Below are positions 12,004-23,578 of a stretch of 64,000 nt of DNA, one piece after another (the first letter of the stretch is position 1; each line of letters opens with the position of its first letter). The stretch comes from Holothuria scabra (taxonomy: Eukaryota; Echinodermata; Holothuroidea; Aspidochirotida; Holothuriidae). Under the pieces are notes generated by a model. That model made no database searches. It saw nothing but the letters and a program-made list of their open reading frames with translations, and had not been told where the DNA came from. The stretch covers positions 19,975,020 through 20,039,019 of the forward strand of contig CM074189.1 in assembly GCA_037179385.1 (NCBI GenBank), written 5' to 3'. A program made the position numbers and the translations under genes.

Positions 12004-12378
12004 GGCTTTAGCCATGAAAAATGCCATTTTCGGCTGTCTGGGAGCCTGATTTTTCAAAATTTTCCTTACGCTCCGCGTCAACAGATCAGGGCGCTCCGCT
12101 TGGAGGAAGGGTTTCCAAGCCCTTTGGACTGGAGTGTTCTCCCCAGCAGAGGCAAGGCTCATGAAGCTGCTGAGATGCTAAGAAGGCGCGTCTCAGAACA
12201 ACAGAAGAAACCAGAGAAAGCCGAAAAACTGGCAACAGGGAGGACATTGCCAAATTTCCTGACGGGGAGGATAGTAACGCTTGCTAACCAAGCTCTTGTC
12301 TTCCAACAAGAGCAAAGATGCCCAGAGGAGCTGGAAAGTACGGCAGTCACCCTTTTAAAAATTAGGGGAGCTGCTTAA
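12004..12378 (+). pseudogene. ORF-like segment, right-arm copy
   Basis: This is the counterpart of the - strand frame at 8038-8442. It is open from 12004 (after a TAG near 11991) to TAA at 12376-12378. It carries the same peptide landmarks (EEGFPSPLDWSVLPSRGKAH, LPNFLTGRIVTLANQ). After the stop the same frame stays open for about 40 more codons (GFRNLIEQYFKVSAIF) until TAA near 12502, so a longer coding region may once have existed. The protein family was not recognised. Confidence 0.3.
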
Positions 12379-12702
12379 AAAAGCAGAAAAAAAGGTTTTA
12401 GAAACCTAATTGAGCAGTACTTCAAAGTATCTGCGATCTTTAATCCCACTCCACAGCACAAAGATGCTCTGTCTAATTACCGGTATAAGCCTGATATGCG
12501 TTAAGAACGCATAAAAATTCAAAATTGAAACAAGGGACTGCATAAATGTCGTATCAGATCATAAGATGTTTTTTATTGAGGGCCACAAGTTTTCGGCAGC
12601 CGTCATAATGGTGACGCCGTAAGGCGTCCGGTTTTGCGCGAGAGCAAGACTCCAGAGACGCGCTTTAGGAACCCTGGAGGGGTCCAGGGCCTAAGCCCTA
12701 GC

Positions 12703-14253
12703 CAGTGGCGGAGCTAGGGGTTTCGGTCAGAGGGGGCGAAAATGGTCTGCAGGGGTGCTTCGAAGGAGTAAGTACCCTGAGCCTGCGCACGACCGAAGCC
12801 ACGGCTTTTCATATTTTCCATTAATTTGATTTTCACCTGGTAGAAGACTAACATTTCTCCTCAGCAAGTTTTTCTATTAAAACATGTTAAAATTTCTATC
12901 CATGGGCCTCCGCTGAAGAAAATTCGGGGGGAGTGGGAGTAAATTCTTGTGGGGGGAAAGCTCCGCGCCACCATGAGTTGGCGCGGAGCGCAAGAAAATT
13001 TTGGACTAAAATGCCGCTCAGATCGCTGGAAATGACAATGCTAAAGCCTATTTACCGCATATAAATAGGGAAAACACTGAGTGAACTGTTAAGAAATATT
13101 GATGTTAATTTTTCTTCGTCTTTTTCAGTTTTTTTTATTCATTTTCCAGGGGAGGGAAAGTCCCCCCCCCCTTGCCCCTACCTGCGGACGCGCATGTTTC
13201 TATCCTTCTCTTCCACATTCTAGTATGAAGGCAGTCATTATATTTTGTGTGTTATTGTCAGGTCTCGATTTAAGATTTTAATGTAATAATCGGCTACTTT
13301 TTGAAGGTAAAGATTAAACCTGCTAGAGCTAAATAGCAAGCAATCTTACAGAGGGAAAAAGTATGGAAAGTAATCACCGTTAGGTGTACATTTTTGTCAC
13401 CTGGAAATCAAGATAAGTACAGGAGGAAACATTAAATGAGGTAATTTACATCATGCGACCACTCTTAAATAGCCATTAATTAAGTACATTAAAAGAAATA
13501 CCCAAGACAAGAGGTCTGCTTGGCTTTCTAGATACCGAATTCATAATAAATAAAAGTAGCCTAAACTTAAGCTTTTTTGGTGCAATGTTCTGGCATTTTA
13601 GACCACGGAAGTATAGAAATAAGCATTTTCGTAGAATTATCGTGCAGTGTCAGAAATAGCCATTTATTATGATAATGATCACTTGAAGGAAAGCAAAATG
13701 AAAACTACTCATTACAACTCTTAAATCATTACCACTATGATAACAGTTCTATTTTATTATAACCTGAATGTTCTCTTCAAATGATTTTGGAAAACGTCTT
13801 TTTATTGTCTATGTTGACAATTACCCCCGACAACAAGAGGGCTATTTTCGCTACAATTATTGCTGCGCCCTTTGCAACATCTTTTACTGGCCGGGAGGGT
13901 TAATTTAGTGTCGTTCTGTGTATTTTGTAAGCTTATAATCACGCTTGGTGTGGAAGCTATGAACTTAGCACAGCGACAACATTCATTAGTGCGTATAAAG
14001 CATGAAGATACGTTTGGGGCAAAACCTATCCCTATATTACAGAAGATGACCTTTTTCATCAGAATGAAGTGCAGTTAGTACATTTATTGGTGGCTGTTTG
14101 AGCATTTTGTTATCTGGGCCTTAAAACAACGCTATAAAATTTTGTCTTTTGCCAAAAATGGTGCAAGAGTAGAGTATGTTGAAAACCCCAAAAGGGCGCC
14201 GACAGACGATTTTGGTCCGTCAGGGGGGCGACCATATGGCAGCTCCGCCACTG
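12703..14253. mobile_element. Non-autonomous hAT-type DNA transposon (1551 bp)
   Basis: The left end CAGTGGCGGAGCTAGGGG and right end CAGCTCCGCCACTG form short imperfect terminal inverted repeats beginning CAG. An 8-bp target duplication flanks them. Both traits are typical of the hAT superfamily. No transposase frame is present, so movement would need a transposase from elsewhere. An internal block near 12980-13068 is related to sequence at 8338-8412, 12008-12090 and 32140-32250. A short signal-peptide-like frame sits at 13225. Confidence 0.82.
13225..13281 (+). other. Signal-peptide-like start inside hAT element
   Basis: The frame MKAVIIFCVLLSG resembles a secretory signal. A pyrimidine-rich tract ending TTCTAG lies just before the ATG and a CAG/GT donor-like site follows at 13261/13262. 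The arrangement resembles a small captured exon. There is no downstream coding support. Confidence 0.15.
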
Positions 14254-14549
14254 GCCCTAGCAGAGGTTAAGGGGGCGAAGCCCCCGGGAGCTCAGCGAAA
14301 GGCTCCAAAATGGTCAAAAATCATATTCAAATTAAGGATTCTAAATTATCAGTTTAATTCAGGAGTGGAGAGAGTTAAGGGACGAGAATGGAATCGGGAA
14401 GTATGGAATTTGATTAAGGAGGAACATACTTATCAATAATTTTAGGGGGCAAAGCCAAAATGTTGAAGCTATTCAAATGTGAACATGTGATTGATAATTT
14501 GAGACAGGACATTTTAAGAGATCCAAAGTGTTTCTTGGCATTTTTTTTT

Positions 14550-16305
14550 CAATAGGGAGTTCTTTTTTTTCTCATTTAATCTTTATTTTCTCTTGGCCAT
14601 CAAATTCATGTAAAGGTTACAAATGACATTGAAACAGCAAATAATCCATTAAAATAACATTAACAAAAAATACAGAAATATTCTTAATCTTCTAAATCCA
14701 GCAACGTATACCATGGCAACCAATATCTTTCGCAAATGTTTTCTTCCATGTTTTCCTTAAAAATATATTCGTCAATGTCAAAATAATACTTTAAAAACTT
14801 CTGCAAACTATACACCGACGGGATTGAATTTTGTTGCTTACACTTAAAAATATGAAACTTCACCAAAATGATCAGAAGGTTAACGACTCGGGCAAAATCA
14901 CCCCCAAATAAAACAACGCTAATATCCCGAAGATTAATATTGATATTTGCTTAAGTGAAAATATTATGCAAATAATTCCAAAGAACAGATGTGAAATTGC
15001 AATAATAAAAGAAGTGCTGGATTGTTTCAGTTTCGTTGTGACAAAAGCTACACTTATCGGAATCAATTGCATTTATAACAAAGAGATATTTGTTCGTAGG
15101 GACAATTCGGTGAATAATACTGTACTGAAACCATCTAATCTGAACGTCAATAGAACAGCTGAAAGGTGTGGAACAATATAAACTTCAGGATTCTGGAGAA
15201 ACGTTTAGGTATTCACACCATTTGTTATACGAGGTCTTACGAAACTTTAACAGTTTTACGAGTTTACTATAAACAGCTTTACATGAAAACTGACCACGGT
15301 GTAACATAATATTACATAAACTATTTACAGGGTTTGGAAGGTTATGGTCTAAAGTGCTAAAAAATTCACACCAAGTTGTTTTAACAGAATTTATTAGCCC
15401 GTAATATTCAAGAAAATGTGTCTTAATGTCAGTCATACATTCGAACTAAATCCTCTTGGTTATAGAAATCACCATTCGAATCAATGAGATCATTTATAAA
15501 GACGATGCCATTTTTGTACCAATGAGAGTAAGCAACGGATAGATTGCCTTCTGTAATAAAATTACTTTTCCAAAGCGGCTGACTTAAAATAAAAATGTCT
15601 TTTCCCATTTCATCCTCTGAGCATTCCTTACACATTGACATGCCAGTCTAATAACATCGTTTCCATACTTATATAAATCATCAAGGTCAATTTGGTAATT
15701 TTGTAAATAATAGCCTGCGTGTCCTCCATTACCACTGCTAAGCATACGAGCAAAACATGAAACTTTGAGTGCACAGCAATGAGTTACAAAGTCAATCATT
15801 TCTGTACCACCCTCAGAATAGCCTTGAATAATCTGGTTACGACTAATACGATCTGGTTTCCCTTCCCAGACAAAACGATAAAATAAGTTACTAACAGTTG
15901 TAAGAAATTCGCTTGAGGGGGAAGGAAGGGTAAGCAAAAAATAATTGAAGTGAGGGAGAATTAGTGATTTGAGTATTGTAATTCTCCCTAAGACACTCAT
16001 ATTTCTTTTCAAATAAAAATTCGTTATGCTTTCTAGTTTTGTCTTAGCTTTATCAAATTTTTTTACTGTCATACTGGCAATATCTGTGTTGAAGGTGATA
16101 CCGAGGAGATTAAAATCCTCCCCAAGAACCCAATGAATATTATTATGATTGTCATTAAAGGGCAATTTAAAGCCAGATAAAGACCCTAGTCCTACTAAAA
16201 ATGACTTATTATAATTAACATTTAAACCAGACATTTCACCAAAAAAATTAAGTTGATCCAATAATCGTTTGAAATACTTCTCCTTTGCAATAGGGAGTTC
16301 TTTTT
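14550..16305. other. 18-bp target-site duplication around LINE
   Basis: CAATAGGGAGTTCTTTTT is present at 14550-14567 and 16288-16305 without mismatch. It brackets the LINE fragment and marks it as a true retrotransposition event. Confidence 0.88.
14568..16287 (-). mobile_element. 5'-truncated L1/Tx1-like LINE (ORF2 C-terminal part)
   Basis: The - strand encodes the region after the RT catalytic loop: SGLNVNYNKSF, then LGRITILKSLILPHFNYFLL, RFVWEGKPDRISR and SEGGTEMIDF (16261-15584). The frame shifts near 15600-15640 and again near 15430. From 15436 to 14684 one frame runs with two stops (TGA about 15185, TAA about 14949). It includes IRWFQYSIIHRIVPTNKYL and the zinc-knuckle CSFC...ETIQHFFYYC near 15050-14990. 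The 3' end has an AATAAA-like signal and a short A tail next to the target duplication. RT motifs with the YADD box are missing through 5' truncation. Few lesions suggest a fairly young copy. Confidence 0.85.
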
Positions 16306-17530
16306 AAAATCCCGAGGCAATATGCGTGGGGTTCAGGGGCCCGCAACAGGGCCCGGAAGCTCTGGCATATAAGGCTTTTAAGGGAACTTAATGGAAGTAA
16401 CTAATAATCCTAAAAGGGACATTACTACTGGGGAAAATGTTTGTCATTGGGGCCAGTAAGGGGACTGGTGACATGCCCCTCGTTCAGTATGTCTAAAAGG
16501 CCCTGATTTGAGAAGAAGAAAGATAATTTGTAATAGATAGATAGCTTCCATGAAGTTTTGTTTTAACAGTTTGGAGGTCGAAAGTAAACTCTCCTACATA
16601 TTACCGTTAATGTGGGGGTCCAGTGGGCAAGCTCTCGGAAGCTTTGCAACTTTTGCATTCTGAAAAGTAATAATTGAGCCAAAGAATAGCCGAAATGTGA
16701 TAAAAGCAACTCAAATTTTAATTGCTTTGTTGTACTGTATGCATCTCTTTCTTTGAGTCGGCACATTCCTTTCTCGGGTGTCCCGGGTTTGCCAATTTGC
16801 CAACAGACCACCTTGATTTGCCGACGAGCAAAATTATTGGGGTAGGGGGGACACCCCCACATTCCCCCCCCCCCCCCGATCAGTACGTCTCTGGAGTTCG
16901 ACCTATTAACGTTTGGCCTAACCAAGTTCCAGACTAACGTTAAGATTTTTTAACTTAAGAAAAGGAAATTTTACTGCACACTAACTAAAACTTTGCAAAA
17001 ATGTAAATATATACCTTTCTTTTTAACGATATAATCCAAAATTGAGCTATTCCTACGTTTCGACATCTGGGAACTTAAAGGGCAAGAGCAGTCATCCCAA
17101 ATTGAAGAAGTGTAGTAGACTGTCCAGTTTCATGATTGGCTGTTGGAAGTCTTGTGACAATGTTTTTTCTCTTCAGATGTGAAATTTACCAGAAATTATG
17201 CTTGGTTTACCTTGAATATGCAAGAGTAAAGTCATAAAATGTAATGAAAGATACTTTGAAGAGAAATAAGATGAAAATTGTGGTATTTAGCTTTTTCTTC
17301 AAAATAAGTTTTGGGGACTGATTTTACCTTAAACGTTAGAGTTTGTTAGCTCTAGGTGTACAGGTACCTACGCGAGTTGGATGTACATGTGTTTTATGAA
17401 ACACCACCCAAAATATACGTACTTTCCTTTGGATGGTCTGTGTATGCGGCAAATGCAAAATTGGACCATATTAGACTCACTTAATCACGAGAGAATGTGG
17501 TCGAAATCTTGCTAACACAAAATGTTTCTT
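16306..17530. other. Right-arm insert without recognisable gene
   Basis: This sequence between the LINE and the outer palindrome block is missing from the left arm. It contains a C-rich run near 16865-16877 and no coding signature that could be supported. Confidence 0.5.
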
Positions 17531-17741
17531 AACTTTAATTCCCAAATAGACCTATAGGGCTTTTGAAAAATTTATTTTTACGACATTCAGTTTGGGGGGG
17601 GGGGGGCATGCCCCCTAAAATCTCATAAAAAATATTTGGGGGCCACCCCCCCCCTGCCCCGTCCGCTTCCGCCGCCCATGCAGATAATGCCACCGCCTAC
17701 CTATTCTCATTCAAGCAACGGTGACTTGGTAACATTTAATG

Positions 17742-19139
17742 AAGTTTACAATGATACATACTTCTATGCTCTAATCGAGGCTCTCTAATACAGCGGTTTT
17801 GCTTGATTAAGACCAGGACAACTTACTTAAAAAGTCTTACTTTTGATGAGGCTCAAAATTAAAAACAAGAGTTAGAAACATGTCTAGTCATATGTCCAGC
17901 CTTTGGGAAAGTGGCTAAAGACTGGGGATATGCTCACGTCCGTCGGATGGGGACGTTAAATGGCGGTCCCGGGAGCAGGATTGGGAGCTATTAGTACACG
18001 CCTGCCTCGTTACCTCTGAGCACTAGTCGAAAAGAGAAGGCAAAGTTCGCCGGTGTTCATCCACACTCACTCTGGAATTGGATCTTCGAAGAGTTAAATG
18101 ATTAGGGCCTGGACTTCAGGGCATCTTATGGGGCTTTGACCCTCCTTTGCCCTTCAACCTGTTATGTTATGTATGTTACCAACCTAATTAAGTACTGAAA
18201 GTATCTGCGGTCCCTCAACTGTATAAAAAGAAAAGGTGCTATTTGCCTCTTCAAAAGAGACTATCCATTTCAGAAATCAAACGCTTTTCCTTCCTAGCTT
18301 AACATCAAGGGAACTGGTTTCCTAGTATAAGATAATACAACCGCCTGATATTTATGTACCTGACAACGGAAATGATAAAATTAGTGGTGATAAATCTTAT
18401 CAAGGTCTCATGTTCTCAATGTGTCCAAAGTAGAGAGGAACACTTTCGAGTGGTCCTCCCTCGTATACAGTATTATGTAACTAAGCACCTCCTTCTACTC
18501 GCGTGCTGTTCGCGTGTTAGTAATCTATATTTTCTCCTACCTATGTGACAAATAAAGTGACAAAAAATACGGAAAACTATACAGGACATTGTGTATTTAT
18601 ACAATGTTTACAGTGACAAATATATACATAGCTTGTTAGGATATATATGGTGTATGACTATTATACATAGATTATGCAAAACCTTTTTATATGAAGTTTG
18701 AGAGTAAATTATATATATCTGGGTATAACCTATTTTTTATTTAGAAGTATAATCAATATATGCATGCATCTCATGTAATACCGAAGTGTTGCATGATGGG
18801 AGGTAAAATCAATATATTTGGCACATAATTTTGTCACATTCGGCGCCTCATACCAATGTACCATGCAGTGTGCTCTATGTATAGTATGGATCCGTGCGTG
18901 GTACATGCACACATTTATAATCCAAGTGGTGTCGCTTTCCATGTTTCTGAAGTCATAGCAGCTCCCTGAGTGATACGGTAAGTTCACTTAGAAATAAGAG
19001 TTAACCATACCACTGGCATAACTGTAGGCCCAAAGCTGCATCATTTTCATACCTAGCTGAGGCTAGATGCGTAGGACTAATCGTTGTTTCGCGTGGAGCG
19101 CAAAAGTAGGCTAGTCACTGACTTAACTAGCTATTCATA
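17742..19139. other. Gene-free stretch
   Basis: No gene was recognised. One short conserved-looking module lies at 17939-17974. Sequence around 18840-18885 (CAATGTACCATGCAGTGTGC...) reappears in related form near 41176-41212, so part of this stretch is a dispersed repeat. Confidence 0.5.
17939..17974 (+). repeat. Possible SINE/LINE-derived module
   Basis: The block GTCGGATGGGGACGTTAAA followed by GGCGGTCCCG resembles a short motif I associate with retroposon tails in several animal genomes. This is recall, not a search result; the borders of the repeat are not visible. Confidence 0.25.
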
Positions 19140-19207
19140 GATCGTCCTAACGTAGCGTTACTGTATAACGTTAGGCCTAGCCTAGGCTAGGCTACACTCA
19201 GGCCAAG

Positions 19208-19290
19208 GCCCCCGGACAACTCGGCCACCGAGACAACTCGGTCCCTGGACAACGGCCCCTCAGACAACTCGGCCCCTCAGACAACTAGGC
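19208..19290. repeat. GC-rich minisatellite, left copy
   Basis: About five degenerate units of 16-18 bp read GGACAACTCGGCC or CAGACAACTCGGCCCCT. They are the inverse of the units at 22501-22632. Confidence 0.75.
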
Positions 19291-19393
19291 TACCATTGAA
19301 TAAGCACTAGGCCTACCCTAGGTAGCGGGCCACTAATTATATTAGTTATTACCCTAAGTCCCATTGACTTACACACTAAATTAGGCTACTTCC

Positions 19394-20650
19394 TAGCCCT
19401 TGAACAGGGCTGTGTGTTACGTTACATGGCCTAAGCTCATTTCACTCCACATCACAGCCCTTGCCCCGCTAACACAGGGAATCCCATCACTAGGCGACCT
19501 TGGCCAGGGTCGTCATCTCTCACGTTCACAAATTACTATGTTTTCTCACCAAACTTTACACAGATGACCTCTGGCACCGCATCCACCTTTCTGCATAAGC
19601 TGTTCACCCAGATTCGATGTTATAATGGTGTATTTTGCCTCAAAAAATTGAACGTAACACTAACTCAATGCGCCATGTTTGCAAGCTTTCGAACGACTTA
19701 GTAGTCGGTCTTCGATCTTACTAAACCACGCGCTGACACGCCTGGCTATGCCTTGTGTACCCGGGCATGCGCTGACACGCTCGATGTTAATTTAGTTAAC
19801 GCTGATATTAATTTCATTAAATGCTATCATTAATCATGTTATCATTACTGATTAGGAAGTAAAATACAAAGGACCATTGTGCCAATTTTTTAACTTTTGT
19901 TCGCAAAATGTTGCTATTCATTACACATGTTAGAATGGATCCCTTAGTTTTCCACTAGTTCCGCGAAACGTCATGCACTGTCGTACGACTGAGTTCCACG
20001 CGCAGCCGTACAAATTGTACGGCAACGCGTGGAACTCGAGACAGGGCGTAGCAGCGGGTGTCAGCGCGCGGAATAGAAGGATCCGTCGTCTTCGTGATAT
20101 TCACTTTGGGGTCAAAGGTCATACCAGGGGTTTCCACTTATTCAAAAAGTTTTTACACTTGGAGAAATTTTTACAACGTTTCAACAATTTCAAAAACATT
20201 TAGAAGCTTCAAATACGAACAAAAAACAATTTTTCATATGAAATTTGCATTCATTAGGTGGAATAATCGTTGAAGTTATCGATTTGGTGAAATGGTTACA
20301 AAGTTTTAGGAATGATTTTTGACTGTTTGCAAGTTCATGTAGAAACACTTATTGTATGAGGGTTCATTCAAACGAAGGAGTTTCTAACCAGAATCGAAGT
20401 GTCATTTTGCTGCATTTTGACCTCAGACTGCCCATGAAAGCCGATTTATGGGTAACTTTTTGATTGAAAGTCACTTGCACATCATTTTCTGGTAATATAA
20501 GTTTGATGTGTGTAATATTTACCAGTTTAGAACGTATTTTGTTGTGAAAGCCTAATGACGGGATTCCCTGTGTTAGCGGGGCAAGGGCTGTGATGTGGAG
20601 TGAAATGAGCTTAGGCCATGTAACGTAACACACAGCCCTGTTCAAGGGCT
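19394..20650. repeat. 91-bp inverted repeat pair
   Basis: 19394-19484 (AGCCCTTGAACAGGGCTGTG ... CACAGGGAAT) and 20560-20650 are near-perfect reverse complements about 1.1 kb apart. A third partial piece (TGTTCAAGGGCTAG) lies near 21407. Confidence 0.75.
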
Positions 20651-22500
20651 AGCTACTTCCGTGCCCCCTAGTCACTGGACGTGACCGTATAATCCGCTCC
20701 TTGTAGTCACTCCTTACTACAGTCACTGGCCTACATGTACAAAGGTAACAACGTTTTAAGCCAAAACAACAAACCTAGCTCTAATTACGATGGTATGGTT
20801 CATAGAACAGATTTGAGTTAATATAATGATTTTGAGCATTCTTACATACCACTTATACCTTCTGGAATGTTTAATACCAGAAAATTCATAGCAAAAGGCA
20901 GGAAAAATGTGGTGCCATCCTTCGCAGTAACATCGACATCTTGATCGTCTGCTACTGTGTTGCATGATGGGAAGGACTTCCGCTAGACAAGCTGTCGAAG
21001 ACCAATTGGTAAGCGCAGCTAGTCAATACTTGTACTTCATATAGTAAGCTCTCTGTACATTAGGAAATTGTACAGTCGCTGCGTAGGTTTCCCCGTTTTA
21101 TATGAGATCACATGACAAACACTGACTTCTTCGACTGAAAAATTAATCTGCACAGGCTTAATGTTACTCGCAGAATTATCCAGCCAAAATTTCCCTCTTA
21201 AAGGTCTTATTTCGTTAACAGACTTGTGTGGAAGGTGAATGTGATGACAAAGATCATCTGTGGAAAGTTTGGTGAGAAAAGGTATCTTTTTGGGGACGTG
21301 AGGGATGCCTACTCACGTGTGAGTAGGCAAGTGAGCTGTGTTTTTGTGTATACCGGGCAAGGGCCCAGAAATGAAGTGTATAGCATAGGAACGTAATGCT
21401 TGGTCCTGTTCAAGGGCTAGTGCCCCCTAGCTCCCAGTAGAAGTTTTCATGCAACCAGGACATGCTACCCCTCTGATCGAAGCCCACAATCTCGACTTTC
21501 CTGGCACTTTCAAATTTCCATACCATGACCATTGAAATTTTGAACTAGGGAGCCTTGAATGATAGGGATGTGTTTCCCACCAAATAGCTACTCAAATACG
21601 GCATTTCACAGAGCAGAGTAATACAAAAAAAACATGGCACTAAAATTGGTCAGATTGCCTTGAATTTTGCACAGTATGTATTTCAACTCATTGTCTACAA
21701 TATCCAAATGCAAAAATGATCATATTTTGTAAGTAACACAGTCACAAACAACATCCCATAAATTTTTTATGGTGCTTTGTCTGTCAGTAAACATTTTCCT
21801 GGACATAAGTATTGGAGTTAGTGGCCCGCTACCTTATTAATATTAGTATTAAAGTGTACCTAAAGTAAAAAAATACAAAAATATGTATAAATTTAAGAGA
21901 ATGAAAAATGAATTCTAACAGTCCAACTCCCATCTTCATATGACATTCCTGAGCTCAAATATAAAATGTTGAAGTTAATTCTCTTAAAACAGATTGGTTG
22001 ATTGCGTAATAATTTGTGACTTTCTTGTTGTACAACTGACATAGTCTAACTTGCTTTGTTTCACTTAAAAATTAAAAATGATTATTATGTCCATTGAAGA
22101 ACAGAGAGTATGTGACCATCGTCAGGGCCCTTAGACCATTTACATTACTGATTGGACTGTTATAAGTATGGCTCTATTCTAGACTGGATGAAAAGAACAG
22201 ATACTATACGCACAAACTTAGCCCAAGGCCGAGAAGCAATTAGGACTGTACATTCTGAGTACCATGCGTTCCGGCCCCATTAAAGAGAGATTTCGAATGA
22301 CATTGAATGAATCGATGTTGTCAAATTAAAAAAAAATAAGAAACAGAGTAAGAAATGTGAGTCGATCATTTTCAAAAATTTTCACTTATATTTTCAAAAT
22401 TAGGTTTACTTTGAGCAATATCTTAAAGCTGAAGGTTGGGCTGTGCAAATTTCCTCAAGAATACAATCTCACAATTAACTTCATACAGCATGTCAATAGT

Positions 22501-22632
22501 GGCCGAGATGTCTCGGTGGCTGAGTTGTCCAGGGTCCGAGTTGTCCAGGGGGCCGAGATGTCTCAGGGGCCGAGTTGTCCAGGGGCCAAGATGTCCGGGC
22601 CGAGTTGTCTCAGGGGCCGAGTTGACTGGACA
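22501..22632. repeat. GC-rich minisatellite, right copy
   Basis: About eight units alternate between GGCCGAGTTGTCCAGG and GGCCGAGATGTCTCAGG. It forms the right outer arm of the fold-back structure. Confidence 0.8.
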
Positions 22633-22735
22633 CCGCCTAGGCTAGGCTAGTTTAATAATACTGTATGACTCAAGACCATCGGTATGTATTGTGAAGGACT
22701 GTGGAGGGTATTAAAGTTATGACGCTACGTTAGGA

Positions 22736-23578
22736 TGTAGGGGGTACTAATTAATTAACCTAACTTAGACACAAGCAAGTAGAAGCTAACTAATGATAGG
22801 TTTCAGTTGTAGGCTATTCACAGTACAGTAGGCCTACTGTAGTGTAGGCCTAGCTTTGCTGTTTCATCATCTGCTATAGGCTAGGCCTATAGGAGAAGAT
22901 TGATGTTAGAAACATGCATCGCGGGAATTGTTTCTGGAAAAGTGCAATTTAACAATGATGAATGTCATGTATCCAAATGTGTGCAATGCCATACTGGAAA
23001 GTAGGGCCTTTCACATAAAGATCTTTGGCGTACGGAAATGTACACCAACAACTTTGGCGTACGGCGTAGTACCTACCTGCTACAGGGAAAATTACAACAG
23101 TTGGCGTACAATTGCAACAATTGGTGTGGCGAATAATTCCAAACACCTCCACCTTGGCGTGATTCTTTGGCGTATGGCAAATGTATTTTCCGGTGTGGGT
23201 GCAATGTACTGGGGGGCCAGACCATCTAATGCCTTGTATATCTAGCTTGACAAAATATGGATTCCAAACTGATGTGAGGCCAAATAGAAAATGATTAGCA
23301 AACTGGTCATTCTTGTGCTCTGATCATTTTGTCTCTTGAAACTACTTTAGATTCAGTCAAAAGTCTCCCAAACTCAAAACTTCCCATTAAGTAGAAGAGA
23401 TTTGTACTGTTCACTGTCCCCAAGGAAACCAATTCTTTGCGAGGTTTCACTACTGTACAGTAGGTCTGGAAAAAGCCATAATTTGTTGCAATCGTCCCAA
23501 ACTTCTTTTCTTTAAACAGATCATCTGAAAAATTTATTTGAGGACTAATGAGTCTCATCACTTCAGTGACATCACATA
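22736..23578. promoter_or_regulatory. 5' flank of the ABC transporter gene
   Basis: This stretch precedes the first coding exon. Five copies of TTGGCGT in one orientation lie between 23024 and 23177 (TTTGGCGTACGG at 23024 and 23053, TTGGCGTAC at 23101, CTTGGCGT at 23153, TTTGGCGTATGG at 23166). No TATA box in a convincing position and no untranslated exon could be fixed. The promoter role is inferred from position only. Confidence 0.3.

Larger units (their letters stand above)
12695..14261. other. 8-bp target-site duplication around hAT element
   Basis: GCCCTAGC occurs at 12695-12702 and again at 14254-14261, exactly bordering the inverted ends of the inserted element. The left palindrome arm preserves the uninterrupted site around 7710, with the sequences AAGCCCTAGC and AGAGGTTAAGG joined (read on the other strand). 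Confidence 0.85.
11297..17741. repeat. Right arm of large imperfect palindrome
   Basis: This arm is the inverted counterpart of 7061-9462, lengthened by later or lost sequence: a hAT-type element (12703-14253), and a 3-kb stretch (about 14455-17530) that includes a LINE (14568-16287), where the left arm has only about 250 bp. The inner end begins AATTAACTGCTAAGCCGAG at 11297. The outer end is ACTTGGTAACATTTAATG near 17741. Confidence 0.72.
19140..22735. mobile_element. Degraded fold-back structure with minisatellite arms
   Basis: Nested inverted matches span this region. TCCTAACGTAGCG near 19145 pairs with CGCTACGTTAGGA near 22721. GCCTAGGCTAGGCT pairs near 19180 and 22640. The minisatellites at 19208-19290 and 22501-22632 are inverted. 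GGGCCACTAAT near 19328 pairs with 21821. TCACCAAACTTTACACAGATG near 19546 pairs with about 21255-21280. A 91-bp block 19394-19484 pairs with 20560-20650. Tandem repeats inside the arms are typical of fold-back transposons. No transposase is visible. Confidence 0.55.

Noticed and set aside
19208..22632. CRISPR-like array at the minisatellites
   Set aside because: Units are adjacent without unique spacers, degenerate, and in an animal genome.
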